Shown: in pieces, positions 1 to 10,901 of the stretch
Layout: every line of letters begins with the position of its first letter
Numbering within the stretch: position 1 is the first letter of the stretch
NCBI GenBank assembly: GCA_016192995.1
Contig: JACPTB010000002.1
Location: 34,283-98,282 of the forward strand
Source of the DNA: Candidatus Woesearchaeota archaeon
GTDB taxonomy: Archaea; Nanobdellota; Nanobdellia; Woesearchaeales; DSVV01
Direction of reading: 5' to 3'
DNA: 64,000 nt
Position numbers and translations under genes: made by a program
Notes under the pieces: generated by a model
What the model saw: the letters and a program-made list of their open reading frames with translations, nothing else
What the model was told of the DNA's origin: nothing
Database searches by the model: none

Positions 1-89
1 AGATATTATTGAAAGTTATAAACATCTATTGTGGTATAAGGAGCATAAGATTGTGTACTTTCCTTCAGAAAAAATAGAATAGGAAATAA

Positions 90-3000
90 TTAAGATATAA
101 TAACAGTATTCGTAAACTTAGTTATTCCATCCTTAACACCATTGTTAGCTGTTACTGCAGCTTGCCATTGTTGTTGAGGAACTGTTTCCTGATGTACTAA
201 TAGATCTTCTTTTCCATTAGCTAATTGACTGATTTGCTCTGGTGATAGAACTCTGTTATATACTTTAACTCCATCAATATAACCTTTGAAATCATAAGCT
301 GACTGATCTCGATCTCCAACAACTAATATTCCAAGAAGAGGCAATACTTTTATTCTCGCATCATATACACCATTTTGATAGACATTGCCTTCTGAAGTGA
401 TAGTAATATGAGTCCAAGTATTTATCGCGGGTGCTTTTTTAGTGCATGACCATATTGTTCCTGTCCAACTGCAAACTCCATTGTTAATGCTAAAGTATCG
501 CTTTGTTTCTGGGATATAGATGAAATTTCTATATCCTGTTACTACTTCTGGTTTTACCCACAAGCTTACGGTATATTTCGATACATTTATTGGCTGTGCT
601 GTGGTGATTCCAGTATTTGTTGTAAAATAATAAGCGCCTTTCCCATCATAACCAGTATTTGATTTAAACATTGCACCATTGACAACTGCATCATTCTTAT
701 TTGTTGAATAGTCTTTTACTTTAGTTGCAGATTCTGCATGTGCTTCCAATGGTAAATTAAGTGAAGCAATTGATATTCCATTCACTCTCCAATCAATGAT
801 ATTTTTCAAAGGCGGCTCTACTAACTGAGTAAGCAAAAGATTGCTGGTATCTGTTGTTTGTTCTCCATCTGATGAAACAAGCATCGGTGTAAATGAATTA
901 ATACCATGTTTAATAGTAATTGTATTTGATATTATTGTTTCAGCGTCTTCAGCGCCATCATTATTAGTTGCTGCAACACTCCAAACATCGTTTGGTTGTG
1001 TTTCTTCTGATACAATTATGTTTTGTTGTTTATTAGCAAGTTTTTGAATCTGTTGAAGTGATAACACTTTGTTGTAGATTTTAATATCATCAATAAGTCC
1101 TTTAAAATCATAAGCAGATTGATCGCGATCGCCAAAAGAAGCTATCCCTGTAAGCGGTAAAACCCTAATTCTTCCGTCATAGACACCATTTTGATACACA
1201 TTTCCATCTGACGTTATTGCAATATGTGTCCACGTGTTTATTAAAGGTGCTTTTTTCGTACATGACCATATTGTTCCTGTCCAGCTGCAAACACCATTGG
1301 AAATTGCAAAATAGCGTTTTGATTCTGGAATATAGATGAAATTCTTGAAGCCTGATACTATTTCTGGTTTTATCCATAAGCTTACCGTGTATTTTGATAG
1401 ATCTATTGGTTGTGTGGAGATAATTGCAGCATTATTACCAGCAAAATAATAAGCCCCTTTACCATCATGACCTTCTGTTGGTTTGAACAAAGCACTATTA
1501 ACAACCGCATCATTCTTGTTTTCTGAATAATCTTTTACTTTCGTTGTTGATTCTGTATGTGGTTCAAACGGTAAATTAAGCGAAGCAATTGATAGATCAT
1601 TAACACGCCAGTCAAGAATTGCTTGATTTCCTACATAGGATAATTCTGCATCATCTGTAGTGTCAGGTGTTGAAATCAGCGTATTACAAGCTCCATTTTG
1701 ACATCCATAGCTGCAACTATTTATTTTTGCAGTTGTTGTTTCGGTTACACATTGGGATTGCAATGTTCCTGGATTAACACAAGTAGGTGTTGTTGTTTCT
1801 TGATATGAATGGCCATCAGCGCCGCAATAAAGAGACGTTGTTGGATCTCCGCATTGAAGATCAGTTATACAATCAACGTAAAATGTGACTTTTTCTGAAG
1901 CCAAAGTAACTCCATTGTTATTCAATGCGACAATTTGAACAAAATAATTTTTATCTTTTTTAAGAGTAATGTCTGTTAGCGTATGTTGTTTCACTATATT
2001 TCCTTGATTAGGATCACCAAGCTCTTTGGTAAAGATGAGATTGCTTTCTATATCTTCGAAAATGTTAATGGTATAGCTTATTGGTAATTGACCAACAATA
2101 GCATTCCATTTGAAGGTTGGATTTTGAGTGTTAGTTATATCATTTTGTTGAGGATAGGTTATTTGTGGAGAATTATGGTAAAGTGTTATTGGAATGGTTT
2201 TGTAGACAGTGTCATATCCATCAGTAACATACAAGGTTAAATTATATGTTCCTGCTTCGCCTTGTTTTGTAGTAAATAAAAAATTACAATGCTTGCTTCC
2301 TGCAAAGTCTTTTTCACAACCAGACAATCCTAAAAACGTGAATAATGAATAATCAACAATTCCGACTTGCACTATGTCGTTGTCATCTAAATCTGAAACT
2401 ATAAATTCAATGGATATATTTTCACCTTCATAAAAAATGCTTTGATAAGAGATATCATTAAGTTTAATGTCATTGATAATAGGTGGATTGTTGTCCAAAG
2501 TAAAATTTAGATCATAGCTTGTCTGAAAAGCTTCATAATTGCAACAGCCATCTTTATAGCATCCGCTTGCATCTTCACATCCAAATGTACATTGATACCA
2601 GAGTTTTGTAGTTAGAATATATTCTTTGTTTTTATCAAGATTCTGTTTAGATAAAGAAACTGACTGTACTTCACCTGGAGCAAAGTTCAATTCCTTCCAA
2701 GGTAAGTTGCAAGAATAGCCATTACGATCAGAAATAGTCGCTCCAAGAAATATTTTCCCACCTATGAGCTGTTGCCAGTAATTCTTAACAGTGATTAGGA
2801 AATTAATACTATTGTTTTTTGCTGAATAATCTGCATTAGTAATAAAGGTAAGTGGATGAGTGAATACGTCATTAATTGTCATGATACAACTAATCCATTT
2901 CCAAAAACCAAGACATGTATCGCCATTTTTGTTTGAAACTTTGAAGGTGTCTAAGAAATTTCCAAGATCTTTGAGGGGAGTATTAATATGAATTAATCCA

Positions 3001-5132
3001 TATGAATGAATATAAACAGCATTTGAAATCTCCTCATCCGCAAAAATAAGCATATTCTTATAACCATCTACTATTTCTTCTCCAGCATAGACCAACGCAA
3101 CAAAGATCTGATCTTCAGTAGTACTTTCGTTTGCTTTCTCAAATCCGTGAATAAGCGCTAAACTGACATCCAAAATATTAATTGCACTATCAGCGGTGCC
3201 AAAAAAGTTTTTTACTCTCTTTGCCAGAGGATTATTCTTTACAAGATTACTCATATCATCACTAATCTTCCCTATCTCTGTTTGAGGTCCAACGCTATAC
3301 ACTTTTACTTTACCATATTCAGAACTATCAATGATGACTTCTTTTGCAACGTATTCATATTGTCCGAGCTCCAACAAGAAATCATCAAGAACACCTGCAA
3401 AATTTTTCATCTGCTGCCCTGTTAAGAGAACCGCAGAATATTTTGGTTCATATTCATCAAATATTTCTTCAAAAACAGTAGTTTCATAAGCGTTAGTTTT
3501 GTCTGCTACAAAGATAAAACCTTTTGTATTTATAAAAATGTAATCTACATCTTCACTATTTATAGAACATTGTTTACTATCATAATTACAACTCATTCCA
3601 TTTTCACAATTATCATCTTTAGTATTTACATTACAATCATTATCTAATTGATCGCAAAGCAATTCACTTTTTTTGGGATTAACATTGTTGTTACTATCAT
3701 CACAATCAGTTCCTTGGATCAAAGTACAACCACTTGGAAGACAATTAAAGGTTGAACACGTACCAGAAACTGACTTGCTTATACTGCCATCACCATCATT
3801 ATCACAGTAATACGTCATAGCAGAACAAACATTATTTTCATCTTTTTGAAGATCACAATTGTTATCAACTCCATCACATACTTCAACCGGTACTGAAGGA
3901 CATTGATTTATACAAAGTTGATGAATTCCACAACTATTTCCATCATACAAACATGTTTTAGAAGAAGAAGCACTTGCATCATTATCATTGCAGTCTCCCT
4001 GACAGGTTGTTACGCCGTCATTATCTTTATCGTAACAAGTTGATCCGACATAAAATATTTTTTCGACACTACAAGTACTCGGTGCTTTGCAGTTTTGAAC
4101 ATTTGCAACAGCTTTATATTGTCCTTGTTTAAAGGAACTATCAATAATTACTGGCCATTTTACAACATCACCATTGCCAAAAGAAGGGCTAGTTCTTGTT
4201 TCTGTGTAAGGATTGTTAGATAGAGAAACAATATTATTATTACTATCATAAACAGTAATTGTAGTGGTATAACTCCCAGGTTTCCCATTGGCATTTTCTG
4301 TTGAAAGATAGAATGTTGTTTTATCATTCTCGACAAAAGAAGTTTCTGGTTGAATATAATTATCATTTTTATAGATGTTGAATCCAGCAATGTTCATCAA
4401 AGGATATTTATATAGACAAGAACCAGTTTCACAAACGTAATCTCCTGAGCAGGTTTGGAGGTATTGCTTACTACAGTCAGCATAGATCTGAACAATTTGA
4501 TTATTTTCGCAGATTTTATCTTCTTTACAGGTTGGTTGTGGAGTATAACCTAAAACCTTAAAAGAAAAATCCTTAATTTGAAAAGACGCTGGTTTAGCAG
4601 ATGCTTGACCACCTGAATAAACATCCGAAGTGCTGCCTGCTAAAGCAAACGCAGGATTTGTTTCTGAGCTGGATGAACAAACATTAGTATAAATTCTTAG
4701 TTGATATTGCTTGCCGCTCATCAGATTATCTTTTGTCGTATCAAGCAATGGAATTTTGACGAAATCAAAGTAATTATTTAGATAACCATATCCTGGAAAA
4801 TTATAATACAAAGATCCTGCGGCGTTTTCAAAGTCTCCTAACCAACCACTATCAGTAACATAATTCCCATTTTGATCGAGAACTTCAATTCTAAGTAATT
4901 TGACACCACAACCTTGCGGATTCAAAGCCTTCAAATTTAATGCTATTGCAGTAATCGTGAAATCCTGTGGTGCAACAAATGTTTGCTGAACATCTTTATA
5001 AGAAGGTGAACCACTAAACGCAAAATAAGAATTCTCCTGATCTTGTGTAATATAATATACTTCCCCAGCTAAAGCGAAATCTATTAAGAATAAGAATATA
5101 GCAAAATACAACCATAATCGTTTTTTACTCAT
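90..5132 (-). CDS. giant secreted LamG-domain surface protein
   Basis: A 1680-residue exported protein with an N-terminal signal peptide ending near ALA-GE (residue 22). In order it has an all-beta N-terminal region, a Cys-rich stretch around residue 200, MopE-like calcium/metal-binding repeats at about 365-505 (Asp/Asn-rich loops such as CYDKDNDG, CDGVDNNC, CDQLDNDC), a unique middle, Ig-like beta segments around 870-1090, another Cys-rich patch, and two closely similar LamG/concanavalin-like domains at about 1170-1370 and 1447-1647. The two LamG units share long near-identical stretches (e.g. IWSCTKKAP), pointing to an internal duplication. Probably a cell-surface adhesin or glycan-binding protein; the ligand cannot be deduced. 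It is transcribed divergently from the Lrp gene. Confidence 0.85.
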   Translation of the reverse strand: MSKKRLWLYFAIFLFLIDFALAGEVYYITQDQENSYFAFSGSPSYKDVQQTFVAPQDFTITAIALNLKALNPQGCGVKLLRIEVLDQNGNYVTDSGWLGDFENAAGSLYYNFPGYGYLNNYFDFVKIPLLDTTKDNLMSGKQYQLRIYTNVCSSSSETNPAFALAGSTSDVYSGGQASAKPASFQIKDFSFKVLGYTPQPTCKEDKICENNQIVQIYADCSKQYLQTCSGDYVCETGSCLYKYPLMNIAGFNIYKNDNYIQPETSFVENDKTTFYLSTENANGKPGSYTTTITVYDSNNNIVSLSNNPYTETRTSPSFGNGDVVKWPVIIDSSFKQGQYKAVANVQNCKAPSTCSVEKIFYVGSTCYDKDNDGVTTCQGDCNDNDASASSSKTCLYDGNSCGIHQLCINQCPSVPVEVCDGVDNNCDLQKDENNVCSAMTYYCDNDGDGSISKSVSGTCSTFNCLPSGCTLIQGTDCDDSNNNVNPKKSELLCDQLDNDCNVNTKDDNCENGMSCNYDSKQCSINSEDVDYIFINTKGFIFVADKTNAYETTVFEEIFDEYEPKYSAVLLTGQQMKNFAGVLDDFLLELGQYEYVAKEVIIDSSEYGKVKVYSVGPQTEIGKISDDMSNLVKNNPLAKRVKNFFGTADSAINILDVSLALIHGFEKANESTTEDQIFVALVYAGEEIVDGYKNMLIFADEEISNAVYIHSYGLIHINTPLKDLGNFLDTFKVSNKNGDTCLGFWKWISCIMTINDVFTHPLTFITNADYSAKNNSINFLITVKNYWQQLIGGKIFLGATISDRNGYSCNLPWKELNFAPGEVQSVSLSKQNLDKNKEYILTTKLWYQCTFGCEDASGCYKDGCCNYEAFQTSYDLNFTLDNNPPIINDIKLNDISYQSIFYEGENISIEFIVSDLDDNDIVQVGIVDYSLFTFLGLSGCEKDFAGSKHCNFLFTTKQGEAGTYNLTLYVTDGYDTVYKTIPITLYHNSPQITYPQQNDITNTQNPTFKWNAIVGQLPISYTINIFEDIESNLIFTKELGDPNQGNIVKQHTLTDITLKKDKNYFVQIVALNNNGVTLASEKVTFYVDCITDLQCGDPTTSLYCGADGHSYQETTTPTCVNPGTLQSQCVTETTTAKINSCSYGCQNGACNTLISTPDTTDDAELSYVGNQAILDWRVNDLSIASLNLPFEPHTESTTKVKDYSENKNDAVVNSALFKPTEGHDGKGAYYFAGNNAAIISTQPIDLSKYTVSLWIKPEIVSGFKNFIYIPESKRYFAISNGVCSWTGTIWSCTKKAPLINTWTHIAITSDGNVYQNGVYDGRIRVLPLTGIASFGDRDQSAYDFKGLIDDIKIYNKVLSLQQIQKLANKQQNIIVSEETQPNDVWSVAATNNDGAEDAETIISNTITIKHGINSFTPMLVSSDGEQTTDTSNLLLTQLVEPPLKNIIDWRVNGISIASLNLPLEAHAESATKVKDYSTNKNDAVVNGAMFKSNTGYDGKGAYYFTTNTGITTAQPINVSKYTVSLWVKPEVVTGYRNFIYIPETKRYFSINNGVCSWTGTIWSCTKKAPAINTWTHITITSEGNVYQNGVYDARIKVLPLLGILVVGDRDQSAYDFKGYIDGVKVYNRVLSPEQISQLANGKEDLLVHQETVPQQQWQAAVTANNGVKDGITKFTNTVIIS

Positions 5133-5202
5133 AATCCCACACCACCAATGATAGTCAACTTATTATACAGAACATCCTTATTAATCTTTTCATCAAAAAA
5201 TC

Positions 5203-5240
5203 GAACAAATGTTCAAAAATAAACGAAATATTTATATAAT
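5203..5240 (+). promoter_or_regulatory. Lrp gene promoter with small inverted repeat
   Basis: A TATA box (tttatataat, 5231-5240) lies about 25 bases before the ATG at 5263, fitting a leaderless transcript. Just upstream is the inverted repeat GAAC-AAAT-GTTC (5203-5214), between the divergent giant surface-protein gene and the Lrp gene. It is a candidate autoregulatory operator; that role is inferred from position. Confidence 0.5.
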
Positions 5241-5262
5241 ATGGAACAAATAATTCATATTA

Positions 5263-5712
5263 ATGGATATAATAGATGAAATAGACAAAAGAATCATCGA
5301 GCTGCTGAAAGATAATGCTAAATTATCCACAAGGGCAATAGGAAAGAAAACCGGTATTCCGATAACAACAGTATATCATCGCATCAGGAAATTAGAACAA
5401 CAAGGTATCATCAAAAAGTATACCGCGATTATTGATGAGGAGAAGTTAGGAAGAGGACTTTGTGGTTATACACTCATCCATTATGACGCTTCAACCTTGG
5501 GTGATGATAAAGTGCGAGAAGATTTGAAAAAAAAACTTTGTGCGTTGCCTGAAGTTGAAGAAATAAAATACTTAACTGGAAGATTTGATATCTTGTTAAA
5601 AGCTAGAGCTAAGGATATTAAAGAGTTTGGTGAGTTATTATCAGTAAAATTACATAAAATACCTGGTGTAAAAAACTCTGAAACGTTCTTTGTTATTAAT
5701 GATATAAAATAG
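5263..5712 (+). CDS. Lrp/AsnC family transcriptional regulator
   Basis: 149 residues, the normal length for the family. Residues 1-50 are the AsnC-type helix-turn-helix (DEIDKRIIELLKDNAKLSTRA, recognition helix around TTVYHRIRKL) and residues 65-145 the RAM/ligand-binding beta-alpha domain. Members bind DNA as dimers or octamers and often respond to amino acids. It stands alone, divergent from the giant LamG protein gene, so it may control itself and that neighbour. The ligand is unknown. Confidence 0.9.
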   Translation: MDIIDEIDKRIIELLKDNAKLSTRAIGKKTGIPITTVYHRIRKLEQQGIIKKYTAIIDEEKLGRGLCGYTLIHYDASTLGDDKVREDLKKKLCALPEVEEIKYLTGRFDILLKARAKDIKEFGELLSVKLHKIPGVKNSETFFVINDIK

Positions 5713-5760
5713 ATCATATCTATATATTTTATAAATAGTAAGGTATTTCTCTCTAAAACT

Positions 5761-6513
5761 ATGTTAGATGATATAGTAACAAAAGAAGAAGCAACAACAT
5801 ATGAGGGTGTAACTAGTTTAGCACCATTAGTAGGATATGGATTGTTTGGACTTATAGTAGCAAGACCGTTAGTGCAAATCGCAAGATTTTATGCTGATCA
5901 TTTTAGAAGAAAAAAACAAGTACAACGAAATTTACCAGAAGCTGTGGAACTTGTTGAAGAAGATCCTGTAACAGCTTATAAAACTTTAAAAGATGTTGCA
6001 TTAATCAATAATGGAGATCAAAAAGAAGCACAAAGATTAGAGCGACTACGTCTATATGTTAAAGGAAGAGTAGAAAATGTTATTAGAACAGAAATAGAAA
6101 CAAGCTTAAAAGATGATAATTTGCTAATAACCGGAACAACAACAATTGCTGATTTATCACCTTCGTACAAAGCTATTTATGGAGATAAACTATTAAAATA
6201 CAAACATGCCTGCCTAAGTTCAGGCATTGCCGAAGGAGATTTTATAAGCTTAGAACATGATGCTGAAGCAAAACCCATCCTAATTTACAGAAAACTCTTA
6301 GAAACAAACCAGGGATTAATTAATATTTATATAAAACATATTATTGGTGTACCTCGCAGCAGGTTGCATAGATTAAAAAGAAAAATCGAAGAAAGATTAC
6401 AACGATGGATAAAAGAAGAAATAAGAGCAAATCTTGATCGTGTTCAAATTAATGAAGAACTTTCATTAGATGATCTCTCTGAAACATATCGCGCAGCTTA
6501 TAGATTAAAATAA
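5761..6513 (+). CDS. hypothetical protein with one N-terminal membrane segment
   Basis: 250 residues, not recognised. A hydrophobic stretch at about 22-40 (APLVGYGLFGLIVARPLV) could be a single membrane anchor; the rest is charged, mostly helical and likely cytoplasmic. Two parts resemble each other: 'RVENVIRTEIETSLKDDNL..DLSPSYKAIYG' and 'RLQRWIKEEIRANLDRVQ..DLSETYRAAYR', so the soluble region may be an internal duplication. It lies 49 bp after the Lrp gene on the same strand and tail to tail with polX. Confidence 0.6.
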   Translation: MLDDIVTKEEATTYEGVTSLAPLVGYGLFGLIVARPLVQIARFYADHFRRKKQVQRNLPEAVELVEEDPVTAYKTLKDVALINNGDQKEAQRLERLRLYVKGRVENVIRTEIETSLKDDNLLITGTTTIADLSPSYKAIYGDKLLKYKHACLSSGIAEGDFISLEHDAEAKPILIYRKLLETNQGLINIYIKHIIGVPRSRLHRLKRKIEERLQRWIKEEIRANLDRVQINEELSLDDLSETYRAAYRLK

Positions 6514-6521
6514 AAATTAGA

Positions 6522-8255
6522 CTATTTTATATTAAGTATTTTTTGAATTTGATGCGATACCTGTGTATTCAATATATTTTTCCCTTCTAACCATCCTCGC
6601 CGCGCATTAATAACACCATATTTTAGAAACAATAATTGCTCAGCACTATGCGCATCAGAACTAATAACAAACTTGCATCCTAATTCACGCGCAGTATGAA
6701 TGTGAACATCAGGCAAATCCATTCTTGTCGGTTGACCGTTAATTTCAAGATAAACATTATTATCTTTTGCAGCTTGGAATACTTTTTCAACATCAAACTC
6801 TATTGGTTCACGCTTATTAATATGCCGTGCAAAGGGATGTCCAAAAACATGGACAGGATAATCCTCAAAACAAGTTATTAAACGTTTGGTCATGTCCTCT
6901 TTTGACATTCTGAAAGCTGAATGAATTGAAGCAAGAACAACATCAAGTTTGTTGCAAACTATTTTTGATAGCCAAAGTTGGCCATCTTTTTTAATGTCTA
7001 TTTCTGCTCCTTTAAAAATATGAAAATCAATTTTTTGTTGATCAAATTTCTTATTAAGTTTATCAATCTCCACTCCTTGTTTTAACAAACGTTTTTCATC
7101 CAAAGGATTTGCTATACCAATGCCACCTACATGATCGGTAATAACAAGATAGTTCCAACCTAACGACTGAGCTTGTTTTGCCATTGCTTCAATACTATCC
7201 TGACCATCACTCCAATCAGTTTGTGTTTGAAAATCACCTTTAATATCTTTAAATTCAATGAGTTGAGGAATCTTGTTTTTAGCTGCTAACTCTATTTCTC
7301 CTCTGTTTTCCCGCATTTCAGGAGGAATATATTGCAAACCGAGTTTAGCATACACCTCATTTTCAGTTTTACTGGCAACTAATTTTTTATCTTTAACACG
7401 ATAAATACCATATTCATTCATAGTCAAGCCCTTTTTTAACGCAATTTTCCGCAAAGCAATAGAATGTTCTTTGCTGCCAGTAAAATATTGCAGGCAAGCA
7501 CCATACTGCTCTTGTTTAACGACTCTTAAATCAACCTGAAGATTATTCTGCAGTTTAACACTGCTTTTGGTTTCTCCTCGAGCAAGAACTTCCTGCACTG
7601 ATTCCATACTGACAAAACGTTCCATCACTGCAGCAGCATTTTTCGCAACGGCAAGAATGTCTAAATCACCAACTGTTTCTTTGCCTCTTCTAAAAGAACC
7701 TGCAACAGTTACTTGTTCAACACCTGAAACTTTTTTTAGTATACTAACAATCTCATCTGCTATTGGCTCTGCAAATCCCAAAGGCATTCGTCCTTGATCT
7801 TGATGATGCAATGCTTCCAAATGATGCAATATAAGCTGCTGACGTTTTTCACCCATGCCTTCAAGCTGTGCAATTTTGTTAGTTTTAGCTGCTTGTTCAA
7901 GCTGCTGAAGATTTTTTACTTTGAGTTGATTATATAATAATTTTACTGTTTTTGGTCCTAAACCTTCTATCCTGAACAAATTTTGTGTATCAACAGGAAC
8001 TTCTTTTCTTAATTGTTCAAGATATTTTAGTTTACCAGTTGTGACAATTTCTTTGATTTTTTCAGCAATTGCTTCTCCAATGCCAGGCAATTCCTGAACA
8101 GTTTCCTGCTTGACAAGCTCAGCAATATCCTCAGAAAGATTCTCTATAGTTTGAGCAGCTCTTCTGTAAGCAATTGGCTTCCATTGGACATCTTGAATTT
8201 CCAATAAGTCTGCTATTTCATACAATATTTTAGCAACTTGAAGGTTCTTGCGCAT
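6522..8255 (-). CDS. polX: DNA polymerase X family protein with PHP domain
   Basis: 577 residues, normal for bacterial/archaeal PolX. Helix-hairpin-helix motifs occur at about 54-66 (ELPGIGEAIAEKI), 96-105 and 131-137. The palm carries GSFRRGKE at 187 and the metal-binding acids D197, D199 (GDLDIL) and D242. The C-terminal half (from about 335) is a PHP domain, which in this family gives 3'-5' exonuclease/AP endonuclease activity for base excision repair. The usual His-rich first PHP motif reads DFQTQTDWSDG (341-351), with Gln at 343 and 345, while later motifs (ITDH, GHPFARH, SSDAH) are intact. A TATA box at 8275-8285 fits a leaderless start at 8255. Confidence 0.92.
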   Translation of the reverse strand: MRKNLQVAKILYEIADLLEIQDVQWKPIAYRRAAQTIENLSEDIAELVKQETVQELPGIGEAIAEKIKEIVTTGKLKYLEQLRKEVPVDTQNLFRIEGLGPKTVKLLYNQLKVKNLQQLEQAAKTNKIAQLEGMGEKRQQLILHHLEALHHQDQGRMPLGFAEPIADEIVSILKKVSGVEQVTVAGSFRRGKETVGDLDILAVAKNAAAVMERFVSMESVQEVLARGETKSSVKLQNNLQVDLRVVKQEQYGACLQYFTGSKEHSIALRKIALKKGLTMNEYGIYRVKDKKLVASKTENEVYAKLGLQYIPPEMRENRGEIELAAKNKIPQLIEFKDIKGDFQTQTDWSDGQDSIEAMAKQAQSLGWNYLVITDHVGGIGIANPLDEKRLLKQGVEIDKLNKKFDQQKIDFHIFKGAEIDIKKDGQLWLSKIVCNKLDVVLASIHSAFRMSKEDMTKRLITCFEDYPVHVFGHPFARHINKREPIEFDVEKVFQAAKDNNVYLEINGQPTRMDLPDVHIHTARELGCKFVISSDAHSAEQLLFLKYGVINARRGWLEGKNILNTQVSHQIQKILNIK

Positions 8256-8340
8256 GTTTAGTTTATAAGGAAAGAGGTTTATATAGTTTTAGTTGAAATT
8301 TGGAGATTAAATTTATAATAAAGAACATCCTTACTAGTAT

Positions 8341-9012
8341 ATGCCATTATTAACAGAGATTATAATAAGTATTACAATAACATTGATGATCTTAATAGTA
8401 ATATTTGGTTTATTAACAATCAATAGTTCAGAACGCAAAGTATTTATTAATGATTTAAAATTATTTTTTAGATGCAAAAAGAAATTTGGTACAGTATACT
8501 CAGATAACAAAGAAACTATCTCTAACTTAAAAGGGTTTATTTACTTTGTTGCAGAGATAGTTACTATTTTTTCTATAATTTTTGCAATTGTTACATATTA
8601 TCAAGATAGAGAAAGAGAATTAGATAAAGAAGAAATAATTATTGAACAATTAAAATTTGAAATAAATTTTAACTTAATAGTTGTTAAACAAATTGAAGAT
8701 AATACTAACCAATGGAAAAATGATTTAACTTTATTTGAGCATAGGTTTAGATACAGTTTTTTAGAAAAAAGTTCTGAAATTTTACAAACAAGAGAACTAA
8801 GAGAAGATTCAATTAAAATACTTGATACATTAATACAAGCTAATGCACTAATGGATAAATATTATAAAGAAAGAATATTGCTGATTGACAAAGAGAATTT
8901 ATCACCTTGGAAAGAATCATTTAATCTTACATTAGATGAGATATATATTGGTAGTCAAGAGGCTAAACAAAGATTACTCATTTTTCAAAAAAAGCTTGAA
9001 ATGATTAATTGA
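8341..9012 (+). CDS. hypothetical membrane protein, two TM helices
   Basis: 223 residues, not recognised. Two hydrophobic helices (about 6-27 and 62-84) flank a short basic loop; after them comes a long charged helical region (about 85-223) with coiled-coil character, predicted cytoplasmic. Upstream TATA-like sequence (taaatttataataaa, about 8310-8325) fits a short leader. Codon use is strongly AT-biased and the gene sits at the edge of TA-rich accessory DNA. An accessory function is possible but not shown. Confidence 0.6.
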   Translation: MPLLTEIIISITITLMILIVIFGLLTINSSERKVFINDLKLFFRCKKKFGTVYSDNKETISNLKGFIYFVAEIVTIFSIIFAIVTYYQDRERELDKEEIIIEQLKFEINFNLIVVKQIEDNTNQWKNDLTLFEHRFRYSFLEKSSEILQTRELREDSIKILDTLIQANALMDKYYKERILLIDKENLSPWKESFNLTLDEIYIGSQEAKQRLLIFQKKLEMIN

Positions 9013-9040
9013 TCAGAAGTTAAGATATAATTGAAATACA

Positions 9041-9403
9041 TCAATCTCTAATTTTAATCATTTTTGATTTTACAATAGTGATTGAATTATTTAGTCTTTC
9101 TAAATTCACTTTTTTAGTTAAATAATTAAACGCTTGAATCATAGAACTCGTACCTTGATTTTTTAACTTAAAAACAACAATTCCCGGATGAGTTTTAGGC
9201 GGATAATTAAGGGTATTTTCAAAATCAGAGTCTTGAGTAATGAGAATGAAACCTTCTTTTTTGCAAGTTTGAAAAATCTGATCATCACTTTTACCTGAAA
9301 GATTTTGTTGATAAACATCACAAACATAATACCCTAATTGTTTAATAACAATTCCTAAAGAAAGAGGAATATTTTCATCTAATTTAAACTTCAAGGCAAT
9401 CAC
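9041..9403 (-). CDS. DUF5615 PIN-like toxin of DUF433/DUF5615 pair
   Basis: 120 residues matching the DUF5615 PIN-like fold: the N-terminal 'LDENIPLSL' acidic motif, 'SDDQIF' and 'LITQDSDF' supply the Asp/Glu residues expected for an Mg-dependent nuclease. The start is a GTG at 9403 immediately after the TAG of the DUF433 gene (no gap), so the two are translationally coupled. DUF433-DUF5615 pairs are regarded as type II toxin-antitoxin modules; this protein would be the RNase toxin. Activity is inferred from family membership. Confidence 0.8.
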   Translation of the reverse strand: MIALKFKLDENIPLSLGIVIKQLGYYVCDVYQQNLSGKSDDQIFQTCKKEGFILITQDSDFENTLNYPPKTHPGIVVFKLKNQGTSSMIQAFNYLTKKVNLERLNNSITIVKSKMIKIRD

Positions 9404-10811
<1,408 letters not shown>

Positions 10812-10829
10812 CTAAAAAGGGAGATAAAT

Positions 10830-10879
10830 CGATTATATAACCTTTTGTTGTAATATACTATAACAACAATATTTATAAG
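10830..10879. promoter_or_regulatory. divergent promoter with TTGTTGT inverted repeat
   Basis: Between the lipoprotein gene (start 10811) and the trmB-like gene (start 10902). A minus-strand TATA box (10831-10840) and a plus-strand TATA box (about 10868-10879) face apart; between them lies an inverted repeat TTGTTGT (10845-10851) / ACAACAA (10863-10869). TrmB proteins bind palindromes overlapping TATA elements, so this is a plausible shared operator; binding is inferred. Confidence 0.55.
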
Positions 10880-10901
10880 CAGTAAGAGAGTACTTTACAA
10901 A

